From NCBI RefSeq assembly GCF_002100115.1, contig NZ_ANBM01000001.1:1-64000 (forward strand): a DNA stretch of 64,000 nucleotides. The letters are read 5' to 3'. Position numbers and translations under genes: made by a program. Below, piece after piece: positions 25,973-34,767 of this stretch. Numbering within the stretch: the stretch's first letter is position 1; the number at the start of each line of letters is the position of its first letter. The DNA is from Anaerovibrio sp. JC8. Its GTDB lineage: Bacteria > Bacillota > Negativicutes > Selenomonadales > Selenomonadaceae. Under the pieces are notes generated by a model. The model worked only from the letters and a program-made list of their open reading frames with translations. It made no database searches and was not told the DNA's origin.

Positions 25973-28060
25973 TTATTCCTCGGCATCACTGGCTGCCAGC
26001 TTCTCCTGATATGCCGCAATAGCCTTGGACTGTACATCCTCAGGAGCCTGGTCATAACGGGAGAACTCATAGGAGAAATCCCCACGGCCGCCGGTCATGG
26101 ACCGCAGCACGGTGCTGTAGCCAAAGAGCTCCATCTGAGGAATCTCCGCCTCAATGACCTGCTTACCGTTCATCGGAGTCATGCCCATTACACTGCCCCG
26201 ACGCTTGTTAAGGTCACCGATAACATCACCAATATAGGAATCAGGCACCGTTACCTTCAGCATTACAAATGGCTCCAGAAGCACTGCCCCTGCCTCCATA
26301 ATACCCTTCTTGAAGCACTGCTCTGCCGCAATCTTGAAGGAATTCTCGGAAGAATCCACAGAATGATAGGAACCATCATAAAGGGTGGCATGAACGCCTA
26401 CTACCGGATAACCGGCCAACGGTCCACGTTCACAGCCGGCAGCAATACCCTTTTCAACAGCAGGGAAGAAGTTCTTTGGTACAGCGCCGCCTACTACTTC
26501 CTCGTCAAATACATAAGGGTCATTGGTACCAGACGGACCGAAGCGCATCTTTACATGGCCATACTGACCATGACCACCTGTCTGCTTCTTGTACTTGAAT
26601 TCCACATCAGAACGCTTCTTGATGGTCTCACGGAAGGCCACCTTCGGCTTTTCTGTCTTAATCTCTGCCTTGTATTCGTTCAGCAGACGGGACTGAATAA
26701 TCTCCAGATGCAAATCACCCATGCCATAAATCAAAGACTGACGGTTGGCATTATCCCGCTCAAACTTAAAGGTCTGGTCCTCGGCGGCAATTTTCTGCAT
26801 GGCCATGGCAATCTTGTCCACATCGCCCTTATTAACCGGCTTCCATCTCATGCAGGTATAAGGTGTAGGCAAATCCATCTTGGCATAGACCACAGGATTA
26901 TTCTTGGTGGACAGGGTATCACCGGTCTTGATGGCTGTCTGCTTGGCCAAGGCACCCAAATCACCGGCATGAAGCTCCGGCACCTCAGTGGCCTTGTTAC
27001 CCCGCAGCACATACAGCTTGCCAATCTTGAACTCATTGCCGGTGCGTACATCGTACATCATATCATCGGCCTTCACAACACCGGAACGAATCTTTATGAG
27101 ACTGTAAAAACCAATGAATGGATCTGCAATGGTCTTGAATACGAAAGCGGTCTTTGGCTTCAGCACATCAAAGTTTGCCTCAAAAATCTCATTGGTCTGG
27201 GCATTGATACCGGACATCTGCCGATTATCTGCCGATGGCATATATTTTACAATATCATCCAGCAAGGTATACACACCACGCTGGGCCACACCGGAGCCGG
27301 ACTCAACAGGAATGATGGAGCCATCGGAAATGGCACTGCGCACTGCTGCACGAATCTCTGCCTCGGAGAAGGAATCACCGGACAAATAGCGGTCCAGGAA
27401 TTCCTCGGAGGTTTCAGCTACTGCCTCCATAAGGGAATCATTGTACTGATTCAGATAGCTTACGGAATAATCAGGCACATCTTCCTCCACTGCCTCTTCA
27501 CCCTGATAGCGGAAGGCCTTCTTCTGAATTACATTGATATAGCCCGCCAGCTTCTCCTCCTCACGCAATGGCATGTTGAAAGGAGCAATCTTCTTGCCGA
27601 ACATGATATTAAGGTCATCCAGCACCTGACGATAGGAAACGGAGTCAATATCCATGTCGGTGATAAAGAAAATTCTAGGCAGATGGAACTTTTCGCACAG
27701 GTCCCAGGCCCGCTCCGTACCAGCCTCTACACCAGCCTTGCCGGATACCACGATAATAGCACCGTCCGCTACGCTCATGGCCTGGTCAACCTCACCTTCA
27801 AAATCAAAGAAACCCGGCGTATCCAGCACATTAATCTTGAAATCATCCCACTCAATAGGCACAACGGAAGTGGAAATGGAAATCTGCCGCTTCGTCTCTT
27901 CCTTGGTGCAGTCGGAAATAGTGGAGCCATCCTCTACCTTACCCGGTCTGGATACTATACCGCTAAGATAAGCCATTGCTTCAGCCAAGGTTGTCTTTCC
28001 ACAGCCACCATGGCCAAGCAAAACCACATTACGGATTTTGTCAGTAGTATAAACCTTCAT
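25973..28060 (-). CDS. Elongation factor G-like translational GTPase (paralogue)
   Basis: 695 residues with the full EF-G domain series: GTPase domain 1-270, beta barrel, and domains III-V (GGHGQYGHV in domain IV, MTGGRGDF in domain V). It is not canonical EF-G. The P loop is GHGGCGKT (16-23) rather than AHxDxGKT, and the usual NKxD is TDMD in FFITDMDID. It belongs to the widespread FusA-like paralogues of unclear role; ribosome translocation or recycling under special conditions is possible. GGAGGGG precedes the ATG. No ribosomal protein genes adjoin. Confidence 0.88.
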   Translation of the reverse strand: MKVYTTDKIRNVVLLGHGGCGKTTLAEAMAYLSGIVSRPGKVEDGSTISDCTKEETKRQISISTSVVPIEWDDFKINVLDTPGFFDFEGEVDQAMSVADGAIIVVSGKAGVEAGTERAWDLCEKFHLPRIFFITDMDIDSVSYRQVLDDLNIMFGKKIAPFNMPLREEEKLAGYINVIQKKAFRYQGEEAVEEDVPDYSVSYLNQYNDSLMEAVAETSEEFLDRYLSGDSFSEAEIRAAVRSAISDGSIIPVESGSGVAQRGVYTLLDDIVKYMPSADNRQMSGINAQTNEIFEANFDVLKPKTAFVFKTIADPFIGFYSLIKIRSGVVKADDMMYDVRTGNEFKIGKLYVLRGNKATEVPELHAGDLGALAKQTAIKTGDTLSTKNNPVVYAKMDLPTPYTCMRWKPVNKGDVDKIAMAMQKIAAEDQTFKFERDNANRQSLIYGMGDLHLEIIQSRLLNEYKAEIKTEKPKVAFRETIKKRSDVEFKYKKQTGGHGQYGHVKMRFGPSGTNDPYVFDEEVVGGAVPKNFFPAVEKGIAAGCERGPLAGYPVVGVHATLYDGSYHSVDSSENSFKIAAEQCFKKGIMEAGAVLLEPFVMLKVTVPDSYIGDVIGDLNKRRGSVMGMTPMNGKQVIEAEIPQMELFGYSTVLRSMTGGRGDFSYEFSRYDQAPEDVQSKAIAAYQEKLAASDAEE

Positions 28061-28212
28061 TTTAACCCCTCCAAATTCTTTTAGAAGCCTCTATCAATGC
28101 CTCATTTTATTAGCTTTAATTATTCCCCTGATTATCGAAGCCTCCTCATCTAAAAACTCTTATGCTTTTAATATTCTCTAATTTTATGTAAATTCCTCTA
28201 ATTAGAAATAAA

Positions 28213-28221
28213 TGTTATAAT
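28213..28221 (+). promoter_or_regulatory. Extended -10 promoter of the CyuA-like gene
   Basis: TGTTATAAT fits the extended -10 motif TGnTATAAT; no good -35 is visible. The start codon is 36 bp downstream. Confidence 0.5.
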
Positions 28222-28256
28222 TAAATTGCATATTATTACGGGAAGGGTGAACCAAC

Positions 28257-29534
28257 TTGGAGAAAAGCAACAAAACCTACAAGGCCTATATCGAAATACT
28301 AAAGCGGGAGCTGGTGCCGGCCATGGGCTGTACCGAGCCTATAGCCATTGCCTACTGTGCCGCCAAGGCCAGGGAGGCTCTGGGGGGGCTGCCTGATCAC
28401 ATTACGGTGGCCGCCAGCGGCAATATAATAAAAAACGTAAAAAGCGTTATTGTGCCAAACACCAACGGCCGCAAGGGCATTGAAGCCGCTGCCGCCATCG
28501 GGGTGCTGGCCGGTGATGCCAATGCCGCCCTGGAGGTTATCGCCCACGTTAAGCCGGAGGAAAAGGAAAAGCTGGGCAATTACATGGACAATACCACCAT
28601 CACCGTGGAGGCCGCCCAGTCAGACCACGTACTGGATATTATCGTTACTGTAAGCAGGGGCAATGACACTGCCCAGGTTCAGGTGGTCAACGAGCACACC
28701 AACATCGTAAAAATCCGGAAAAATGATACCATCCTCTTTGAAAAAGAAATCATAGATACAGTGGAAACCGGCAAGCCGGATTACGAATGTATGACCATCG
28801 AGGATATTTTCGACTTTGCCATGACCTGCGATCTGGATGATGTCAAGGAGCTGCTGGACCGCCAGATAAAATACAACACCGCCATTTCTGACGAAGGCCT
28901 TAAGAATGACTATGGTGCCAATATTGGCAAGACTCTGCTGAAGGCCTACGGCAATGACATTCACATTCGGGCCCGGGCCAGGGCCGCCGCCGGCTCCGAT
29001 GCCCGCATGAACGGCTGTGAAATGCCTGTAGTTATCAATTCCGGCAGTGGCAATCAGGGCATGACCGTTTCCCTGCCTGTTATCGAATACGCCAAGGAGC
29101 TGGGCAGCACTCAGGAGGAGCTGTATCGGGCCCTGCTTCTCTCCAATCTGGTCACTCTCCACGAAAAGGAGGGTATCGGCCGCCTCTCCGCCTACTGCGG
29201 GGCCATCAGTGCCGGGGCCGGGGCCGGGGCCGGTATCGCCTGGCTGTGCAGCAAGGACTATGAGACTGTGATTCACACCATTGTCAATGCCCTGGCCATT
29301 ACCTCCGGCATTGTCTGTGATGGGGCCAAGGCCTCCTGTGCCGCCAAGATTTCCGCCGCCGTGGACGCGGGCATCATGGGCTTTGAAATGTACCGCAATG
29401 GCCAGCAGTTCTACGGTGGTGACGGTCTTGTATTAAAGGGCGTGGAAAACACCATCCGCAACATCAGCCGCCTAGGCCGCATCGGCATGAAGGAAACCGA
29501 CAAGGAAATCATCAAGATGATGATAGGACAATAA
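28257..29534 (+). CDS. L-cysteine desulfidase / serine dehydratase alpha-type protein (CyuA/YhaM family)
   Basis: 425 residues of the UPF0597 family, oxygen-sensitive iron-sulfur enzymes that release H2S, ammonia and pyruvate from cysteine. MGCTEPIAIAYCAAKA with C25 is the family hallmark; further cysteines sit in VCDGAKASCAAKI. NSGSGNQGMTVSLPV and a Gly/Ala-rich GAGAGAGIAW stretch are also typical. The TTG at 28257 follows GGAAGGGTGA by 6 nt. It stands alone, divergent from the EF-G paralogue. L-serine dehydratase activity is the alternative. Confidence 0.88.
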   Translation: MEKSNKTYKAYIEILKRELVPAMGCTEPIAIAYCAAKAREALGGLPDHITVAASGNIIKNVKSVIVPNTNGRKGIEAAAAIGVLAGDANAALEVIAHVKPEEKEKLGNYMDNTTITVEAAQSDHVLDIIVTVSRGNDTAQVQVVNEHTNIVKIRKNDTILFEKEIIDTVETGKPDYECMTIEDIFDFAMTCDLDDVKELLDRQIKYNTAISDEGLKNDYGANIGKTLLKAYGNDIHIRARARAAAGSDARMNGCEMPVVINSGSGNQGMTVSLPVIEYAKELGSTQEELYRALLLSNLVTLHEKEGIGRLSAYCGAISAGAGAGAGIAWLCSKDYETVIHTIVNALAITSGIVCDGAKASCAAKISAAVDAGIMGFEMYRNGQQFYGGDGLVLKGVENTIRNISRLGRIGMKETDKEIIKMMIGQ

Positions 29535-29551
29535 AGCTTTCGTATAGAAAA

Positions 29552-29587
29552 GCAGGGCTGCCGAAAACGGCAACCCTGTTTTTTTAT
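29552..29587 (+). terminator. Terminator after the CyuA-like gene
   Basis: CAGGG-C-TGCCG-AAAA-CGGCA-A-CCCTG followed by seven T. Confidence 0.88.
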
Positions 29588-29597
29588 ATTGCTTGTA

Positions 29598-31184
29598 TTA
29601 ATATTCTTCAGGTGTATCCGCAACAGGTTGTCTTTCGAATTCGACGCCCTGGCCGCCATTATATTTCTTCAAAAGCTCATGGGACAGCTCCTGCCATTTG
29701 TAGAAATTATTAATGGCGTTTTCCTGTAGAGACGCAGCAAACTTTGCCTTATTGTAGCCCGCTGCGGACTTAACCAAATCCAAGGAAGTCCGTTCCGAAT
29801 TCTCCACTGCCTTGCTGACTATTGGTGACATAATATTAAAGAATCCCTGATCCAAGGCCATAACCTGATTGGAGGCCCAATACATTTTATCCGGATTATA
29901 GGTATCCCGCAGGGCCTTTTCATAAACCCTTGGAAGCTTGCCTACAATAAGCGGTATGAACGGATTTTCATACGGGGAACTAATGGAATACCATACCACC
30001 GGTGACGGCAAGGATTCATTCAGCTGCACAATGTGAGAATAGCTGGTCTTGGCCGTAAGAATAGATCTCTGCCCCTGCTCCTCACCATAATGATAAGGGG
30101 AACCATAAAGTCCGGACAAAGGGCTCTTGGACTTATCATATTCTGTTCCCGCGTAATAGTTTCGATACAAACGAGCCAAGTCTTCCACACCAAGTTTTCT
30201 GTCAGGGTGAATGGAGAAAGGATAGGTCTTGGCATCCCAATCTGCCACCCTGGATGGCAGATTCTGTGATGGGGCCACATTATTCATGGCACTCCATACA
30301 CGACGCTGAGAATAATATGGATGGTGGAATTCCTTTGACTCCATAGATCTTACCCAATCAAGATTTCCATCTTCATCATAGGCGGCCCAGCCAGCATCCT
30401 TTATCATCTGAGGCAGACGAGGATTAAAAATCTGGTTAGGATTGCCTTCCTTGATAGCACGAATTCTCAACTGATTGGCAGCAATGAAAAAATCACCGTC
30501 AGGAATCCTCTCCGCTATCCAGAATCCTCCCTTGCCACCAGGAGCCGGCTGCATTTCCAACACTCAACACTCATTTTGGTCAGCCACCGCCAATGTTTCA
30601 GCAGTGCCCCACAGGCCATACTCGTCAATCAGACTGCCCATTAATTCTATTGCTTCCCGGGACGTCCGGCACCGTTCCAAAGCCACCCTACTAAGCTCTG
30701 CGGCATAGAAAATACCGCCGCCTTCCTGATATGGTGCCTCCGGCAAATGGGCTGACATATCAGTACACTCTCCAAACATCAGCCCGTGTTCATTGGCTAT
30801 TCCATAGGCTGCGTCCATATAAGCATAGGTATGCTCCACCTCTGGTATATAGCCTAGGGGTTTAGTATGGGGACGTCCTGGATAATCATAATCTTCGCAT
30901 CTCTCCGGGGCTACCAGATTTGGTTGGTTAAAGCAGTTATAGTCTGGCATTTCCCCCACCCCAGCCGGTGATGGATATACCGGCCGCATGCTTCCGCGAG
31001 GATGGTCCTTGGCTGGTATAAAGGCAGGATTCATCTCACCACCAAAGGCGTCATTGGAGTGAGATACAATCATGCTCCCATCTGTGGAAGCCCCCTTGGT
31101 CACCACCATAACCGTACATGCTTCAGTGCTGGCTCCCAGGAGCATCAATGCCGTCATTCCCGCAGCAAGAGTCTTTAACAACAT
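29598..31184 (-). pseudogene. C69-family dipeptidase interrupted by an in-frame TGA
   Basis: Read through, 528 residues of a secreted Ntn-type dipeptidase. The signal peptide (1-22) ends directly at C23, the expected autocatalytic nucleophile of family C69 (EA-CTVMVV). Codon 207 (30564-30566) is TGA in the context NEC-TGA-VLEMQP. The frame continues with good family sequence (GFWIAERIPDGDFFIAANQLRIR) to a normal end. Relatives usually have Trp here (family knowledge), so a single TGG-to-TGA change is the simplest explanation. Translation of both halves, readthrough or selenocysteine cannot be excluded. The ATG at 31184 follows AGGAGG. Confidence 0.85.
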
Positions 31185-31318
31185 GGCCACCTCCTAAAAC
31201 TATTAATCCTGTAAGTTTTCCGATTCCATACACCTTGTACGGGTAAACTTCTACGCAGGAGGTGGTAATCCTGCTAAAAAACAATATTATAATTTTAATA
31301 TTACTGAGTTTTCTTTCA

Positions 31319-32179
31319 CTACATTTTTAAAAGCATAGCCACATTTTCCGGGCAGTATTCTGTCTGCTCCGACCAGCGGCGCAGGGCTTCAGATATATCT
31401 CCCGTAATGGCAGCCACAATAAAAATATATTCCACGGAAATATCCGTATAAATCAGTATATCCTCCTTGCTGTACTCCCCCAGCTTTTCCAGCTGACGGT
31501 ACATGATATACTCATAGATTTTTTGAAATGAGCCTTTTGGCATTACATTACAGTAGGCAGCCAAAAAATCCGGGTTACTTTGGGCATATTCCACATAACG
31601 CTTAATGTCCAGTTCCCAGCTGTCATCTATAGGTTCCGTTCTCCCCATAATATCCAGCACTTCCAGGGCATCTCTTTGTTCCAGACCCGGCTGAAATACC
31701 AGCTGCTCCGGCGTAAAATCGATGCCCAACATACTTAGGAGTCCAGAAAAATCCATTGTTTCCTTATGCCCCTCCAGATAGAATTCCAATGGTTTGTCAT
31801 CTGACAGCAGCAGTTCACAGGATACCTCACAGCTTAGCCCTACACCAGCCAGCTCATAGTTATCTAGCAGAGTATAAAACCGGGGATGATTGGTGCAAAT
31901 ATCGCATAATATTTCCTCACCAGCGGACAAAATCAGCTTACAAAGGCCGTTATCCTGCAAAAAGGGACAATGCTCCTCCTTCGTCAGCGCAAAAGAAAAA
32001 ATGCCATTCTGACTGGTTATGTTGGCCCGAATTTCATCTCCTAAAGGACCCGACATTTGCTGGTACTTTGTGGCCGTAGCTTTATCTATGTCGATTTCCC
32101 AGCCCTTACAGCAGGAATGGTGGCATTTATCCGCCACACAGATGAATTTATCATAGAAAGATGGATATATTGTGTGCAC
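31319..32179 (-). CDS. Flagellin lysine-N-methylase-like protein (FliB family)
   Basis: 286 residues. The N-terminal half carries the cysteine-rich core: CHHSCCKGWEIDID at 19-32, HCPFL...GLCKL, and ILCDICTNHPRFY. These Cys are expected to bind an iron-sulfur cluster or metal. FliB methylates surface lysines of flagellin in several bacteria (family knowledge). The GTG start follows AGGTGATA. It lies 83 bp after a FliD-like gene, which supports a flagellar context, though no flagellin gene is in the window. Confidence 0.82.
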   Translation of the reverse strand: MHTIYPSFYDKFICVADKCHHSCCKGWEIDIDKATATKYQQMSGPLGDEIRANITSQNGIFSFALTKEEHCPFLQDNGLCKLILSAGEEILCDICTNHPRFYTLLDNYELAGVGLSCEVSCELLLSDDKPLEFYLEGHKETMDFSGLLSMLGIDFTPEQLVFQPGLEQRDALEVLDIMGRTEPIDDSWELDIKRYVEYAQSNPDFLAAYCNVMPKGSFQKIYEYIMYRQLEKLGEYSKEDILIYTDISVEYIFIVAAITGDISEALRRWSEQTEYCPENVAMLLKM

Positions 32180-32208
32180 TCTATCACCTAAACCTTACTT
32201 TTACCTAA

Positions 32209-32236
32209 AAAAGCGCCCTGCTTTCGCAAGGCGCCA
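32209..32236 (-). terminator. Terminator after the FliD-like gene
   Basis: Minus strand GCGCCTTGC-GAAA-GCAGGGCGC followed by TTTTTT. Confidence 0.9.
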
Positions 32237-32262
32237 TGGTTCATTATTACCAATCCAGAATG

Positions 32263-33111
32263 TTACCAATACATATTTAAGAAATTACCCATATTGGCAT
32301 AGCCATTCATACGGAGCATAGCACTTCCGGTATAAACCTGAGCCGTCTTCAGCTCCTTGCCAAAAAGGGACTCAACTGATGGGAACAGCTTGTCCTTCTG
32401 AGCATTTGCAGCACTGATATGGGACTCAGTCTTACCAGCCAGTCCATCCTTACCCAGGATACGGCTAACCTTATCCGGGGAATTGGTAATTGCATTGGCC
32501 AGCTTATCCTCATCCACTGACAGGCTGCCATCCTTGCCCACACCGATACCAATACTGTTGTAATTTGAAGCACGATAAGTGGTGTCCGCAAACATCTCAT
32601 TTACGCGACCCATGCGCTTGGAAATGGAAGCATTGTCCTTAATGAAGCTAACAGAATCATTGTAGCTGCTTACGAAGTCCTTTACGTTCTTCAACGCAGT
32701 CTTCAGGCCATCGCTCATCTCAGTCTGGGTGCTGGTAGTGGTCTTGCCGTCCTTATCAGTGGTAGTAACCTCTTTCTTGGTCAAGGCATCCTTACCCACA
32801 TTAAAATCAGTGGCCTTAAGATTCTTTAAGGACTTGGAAAGATCATCCATCTTGGAGCTGAAATCCTCGTTGAAGTCCTTTCTGGTGCTTTCATAGGAGG
32901 AAAGAAGCTCCCGGGCACTTTCCTTTATGCCATAGATATCAGTAGCATTAAAGCCATAGTTGCTGTTCTGATTGCTGGCATAATTGTTCCACATAGTGGA
33001 TATTGCAGTATTTCTATTTACGTTCTTGCTGTTGGACGAAATGCCATAATTTTGCGTAAACTGACTGAAGCTGTAATTGTTGTTTATCATTGAATTAATT
33101 GTCATAGCCAT
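32263..33111 (-). CDS. FliD-like (flagellar cap C-terminal domain) protein
   Basis: 282 residues. The N-terminal 60 are Asn/Ser-rich (NSMINNNYSFSQFTQN) without a signal peptide. Residues about 65-110 and 145-240 resemble the helical FliD C-terminal core: KNVKDFVSSYNDSVSFI, then a GIGVGKDGSLSVDEDKL segment and SPDKVSRILGKDGLAG. At 282 residues it is well short of a normal FliD and lacks a clear variable outer domain. It may be a reduced cap, a decoy paralogue or a filament-associated export substrate. It has its own terminator and precedes the FliB-like gene. Confidence 0.6.
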   Translation of the reverse strand: MAMTINSMINNNYSFSQFTQNYGISSNSKNVNRNTAISTMWNNYASNQNSNYGFNATDIYGIKESARELLSSYESTRKDFNEDFSSKMDDLSKSLKNLKATDFNVGKDALTKKEVTTTDKDGKTTTSTQTEMSDGLKTALKNVKDFVSSYNDSVSFIKDNASISKRMGRVNEMFADTTYRASNYNSIGIGVGKDGSLSVDEDKLANAITNSPDKVSRILGKDGLAGKTESHISAANAQKDKLFPSVESLFGKELKTAQVYTGSAMLRMNGYANMGNFLNMYW

Positions 33112-33233
33112 AAGTCATCACCTTCCATCCTTGAAGCGAAGCATATCCTATTCTCAAAACTCATAACGTCACAATTTTCCCTAAGATATTTTAACATATT
33201 TTACCAGTTTTGTCTATTTTTTCATAATAGTTA

Positions 33234-33908
33234 TTAATTACGCTGTAATATCCAGACAATACCCTTGGCCAGACGCCAATCCGGTTTCTGGAAATGGTTG
33301 CCGGGATTAAGCTCAAACACCGTATCGATACCATTCTCTTTATAGCTATTATATATATTCCTGGTCCTATCTTCCACCTGTCCCAGCAATTTATTTTTCG
33401 TGTTTTTCTCCTTATCTCCCAAGGAGAAATATACCTTGTCCGGCATCTTTAAAAATGCATTTTCATTGGAAAAATCCTCGAAGCCCGGAAACCACAGGGA
33501 ACCGGAGGCACTGACCGCCCGTGCAAATACATCCGTCCTATACAGACTATACAGGGCAAACAGCCCCGCCAGAGAATACCCGGCAATGACCAGATATTCC
33601 GGATCCAGTGAATGCTCCTGCTTAATGGCTGGAATAATACTATTGGTCAGTTTATTGAGATATTCCTCTGCTCCGGCAGTGAAGGCCGACTCCCCCTTAA
33701 ACACAGGCGGACTTTCCCAGGGAGCCATTTCGTGATTCCAGTCAATATCCCCAACTACTGCCAGTGTAAAGGAGCTATCGGTCATTTCCGTGGCCGCCCC
33801 ATAGATCTCCCTGCCATCCCCCTGAAAGGTATTGACAACAACCAGCGGTGCCCCCTTTTCCTCACCACCATAAACATATACCCTTTTCCCTTCTGTCTCC
33901 ACCTTCAT
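33234..33908 (-). CDS. Esterase D/Fes-type alpha/beta hydrolase
   Basis: 224 residues. The nucleophile elbow is GYSLAG, the catalytic His is likely in NPGNHFQKP near the C-terminus, and an acidic partner is in SLGDKEKN. VFARAVSASGSLWFPGF is typical of the esterase family that includes enterochelin esterases. There is no signal peptide, so it is cytoplasmic. The start is uncertain: ATG at 33908 and two GTG codons (33914 and four codons further in) share one AGGTGG. Substrate unknown; no siderophore genes adjoin. Confidence 0.78.
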   Translation of the reverse strand: MKVETEGKRVYVYGGEEKGAPLVVVNTFQGDGREIYGAATEMTDSSFTLAVVGDIDWNHEMAPWESPPVFKGESAFTAGAEEYLNKLTNSIIPAIKQEHSLDPEYLVIAGYSLAGLFALYSLYRTDVFARAVSASGSLWFPGFEDFSNENAFLKMPDKVYFSLGDKEKNTKNKLLGQVEDRTRNIYNSYKENGIDTVFELNPGNHFQKPDWRLAKGIVWILQRN

Positions 33909-33932
33909 CACCACCTAATTAATTCTAAACAA

Positions 33933-33970
33933 AATTCCCTGCAAACCACAAGCCGTGGTTGCAGGGATTT
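33933..33970 (-). terminator. Terminator after the PIN toxin gene
   Basis: CCCTGC-A-AACCAC / GTGGTTGCAGGG stem with a short loop; the minus strand continues AATTTTGTTT. Confidence 0.65.
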
Positions 33971-34022
33971 AGACAACAACACATTCACGTCTCACACTAC
34001 TATTAGATGAGGAGTGATTATT

Positions 34023-34448
34023 TTATACAAGATGCCCCTCAATAAACTCATTAGGCAAACACGCCGGCACCTTTGAAGTCTCAAAATCTTTAATATTTCT
34101 TGTAATAATAAAATCCAACTTTTCATTAAATGCGCATTGCATTTGCAACCCATCTTCCAAATCTAGCCAAGCCTGATTTTCCAAGGTATCTTTTATTGTT
34201 TTATAATCTTCCGTAATAATATAAAAATATCGGCACAATAACAGTAAAACCTGTTTGCGCTTTGTCACTTCCATATCTTTGCGCAAAATATAAAACAAGT
34301 CCGTCAAACAATGGGCCGTCAAATAACCTCGAATTTTACCGTGCAGACAGGCATATAAAATCGTCTTTGCTTCAGAATTAAATGGCTCACGTTGCATTAA
34401 CCAATCAAGAACAATATTCGTATCAATCAGCACGCGTATACTTTTCAT
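34023..34448 (-). CDS. PIN-domain toxin
   Basis: A 141-residue PIN nuclease, expected to cleave RNA. The acidic sites are D in VLIDTNIVLDW near the start, LDLEDGLQ in the middle and RNIKDF near the end; these are the usual metal ligands. The ATG at 34448 lies 6 nt behind GGAGG and the gene overlaps the antitoxin gene by 26 bp. A terminator follows. Classed with VapC-like PIN_3 toxins by pattern; the target is unknown. Confidence 0.85.
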   Translation of the reverse strand: MKSIRVLIDTNIVLDWLMQREPFNSEAKTILYACLHGKIRGYLTAHCLTDLFYILRKDMEVTKRKQVLLLLCRYFYIITEDYKTIKDTLENQAWLDLEDGLQMQCAFNEKLDFIITRNIKDFETSKVPACLPNEFIEGHLV

Positions 34449-34653
34449 CACGGGCCTCCATCAATTCTGTCTTGACATCGAGATTAGAAGAAATGCTACC
34501 TGATAGTGATTCAAACAACACTAAATCTTCCGGGCTGGCACTCTCATGAAATTCCTCACTAGGAAATATCACTAAAACATTCGCTTTTTTTACAGGTACA
34601 TACCCCTTAATCGATAAATTACCATTATCGTAAACACCCTGCAGAGCAATCAT
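34423..34653 (-). CDS. Antitoxin partner of the PIN toxin
   Basis: A 76-residue acidic protein (SASPEDLVLFESLSG, ELMEARDEKY) directly upstream of and overlapping the PIN toxin gene, the usual VapBC-type order. The N-terminal IALQGVYDNGNLSIKGYVPVKK could form a small beta-rich DNA-binding or dimerisation part. The family is not recognised with certainty. The ATG at 34653 is chosen over the GTG three codons upstream, which lies too close to AGAGG. Confidence 0.72.
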   Translation of the reverse strand: MIALQGVYDNGNLSIKGYVPVKKANVLVIFPSEEFHESASPEDLVLFESLSGSISSNLDVKTELMEARDEKYTRAD

Positions 34654-34684
34654 AGTAGTCACATCCTCTCATCATCTTTGCTTT

Positions 34685-34693
34685 ATTATACCA
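34685..34693 (-). promoter_or_regulatory. Extended -10 promoter of the toxin-antitoxin pair
   Basis: Minus strand TGGTATAAT, 32 bp before the antitoxin ATG. It suggests the pair is transcribed independently of the large gene upstream. Confidence 0.5.
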
Positions 34694-34767
34694 TATTTAT
34701 TCCTTGCTTTTCGCTATTTACTTTTTGCGTATAAGGTTCCCTTTAAACAACTATTGTAGTAAATCTC

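Noticed and set aside
30564-30620. Selenocysteine insertion at the dipeptidase TGA
   Set aside because: The following bases form only a weak stem with mismatches, the position is normally Trp, and no selenocysteine genes are visible here; left as an open alternative, not a call.
31245-31285. Terminator hairpin GCAGG..CCTGC upstream of the dipeptidase gene
   Set aside because: The stem is only about 5 bp and is followed by A residues on the plus strand and preceded, not followed, by T on the minus strand.
33915-34022. Integrase attachment site at the left island edge
   Set aside because: No tRNA, integrase gene or matching direct repeat at the right edge could be seen.
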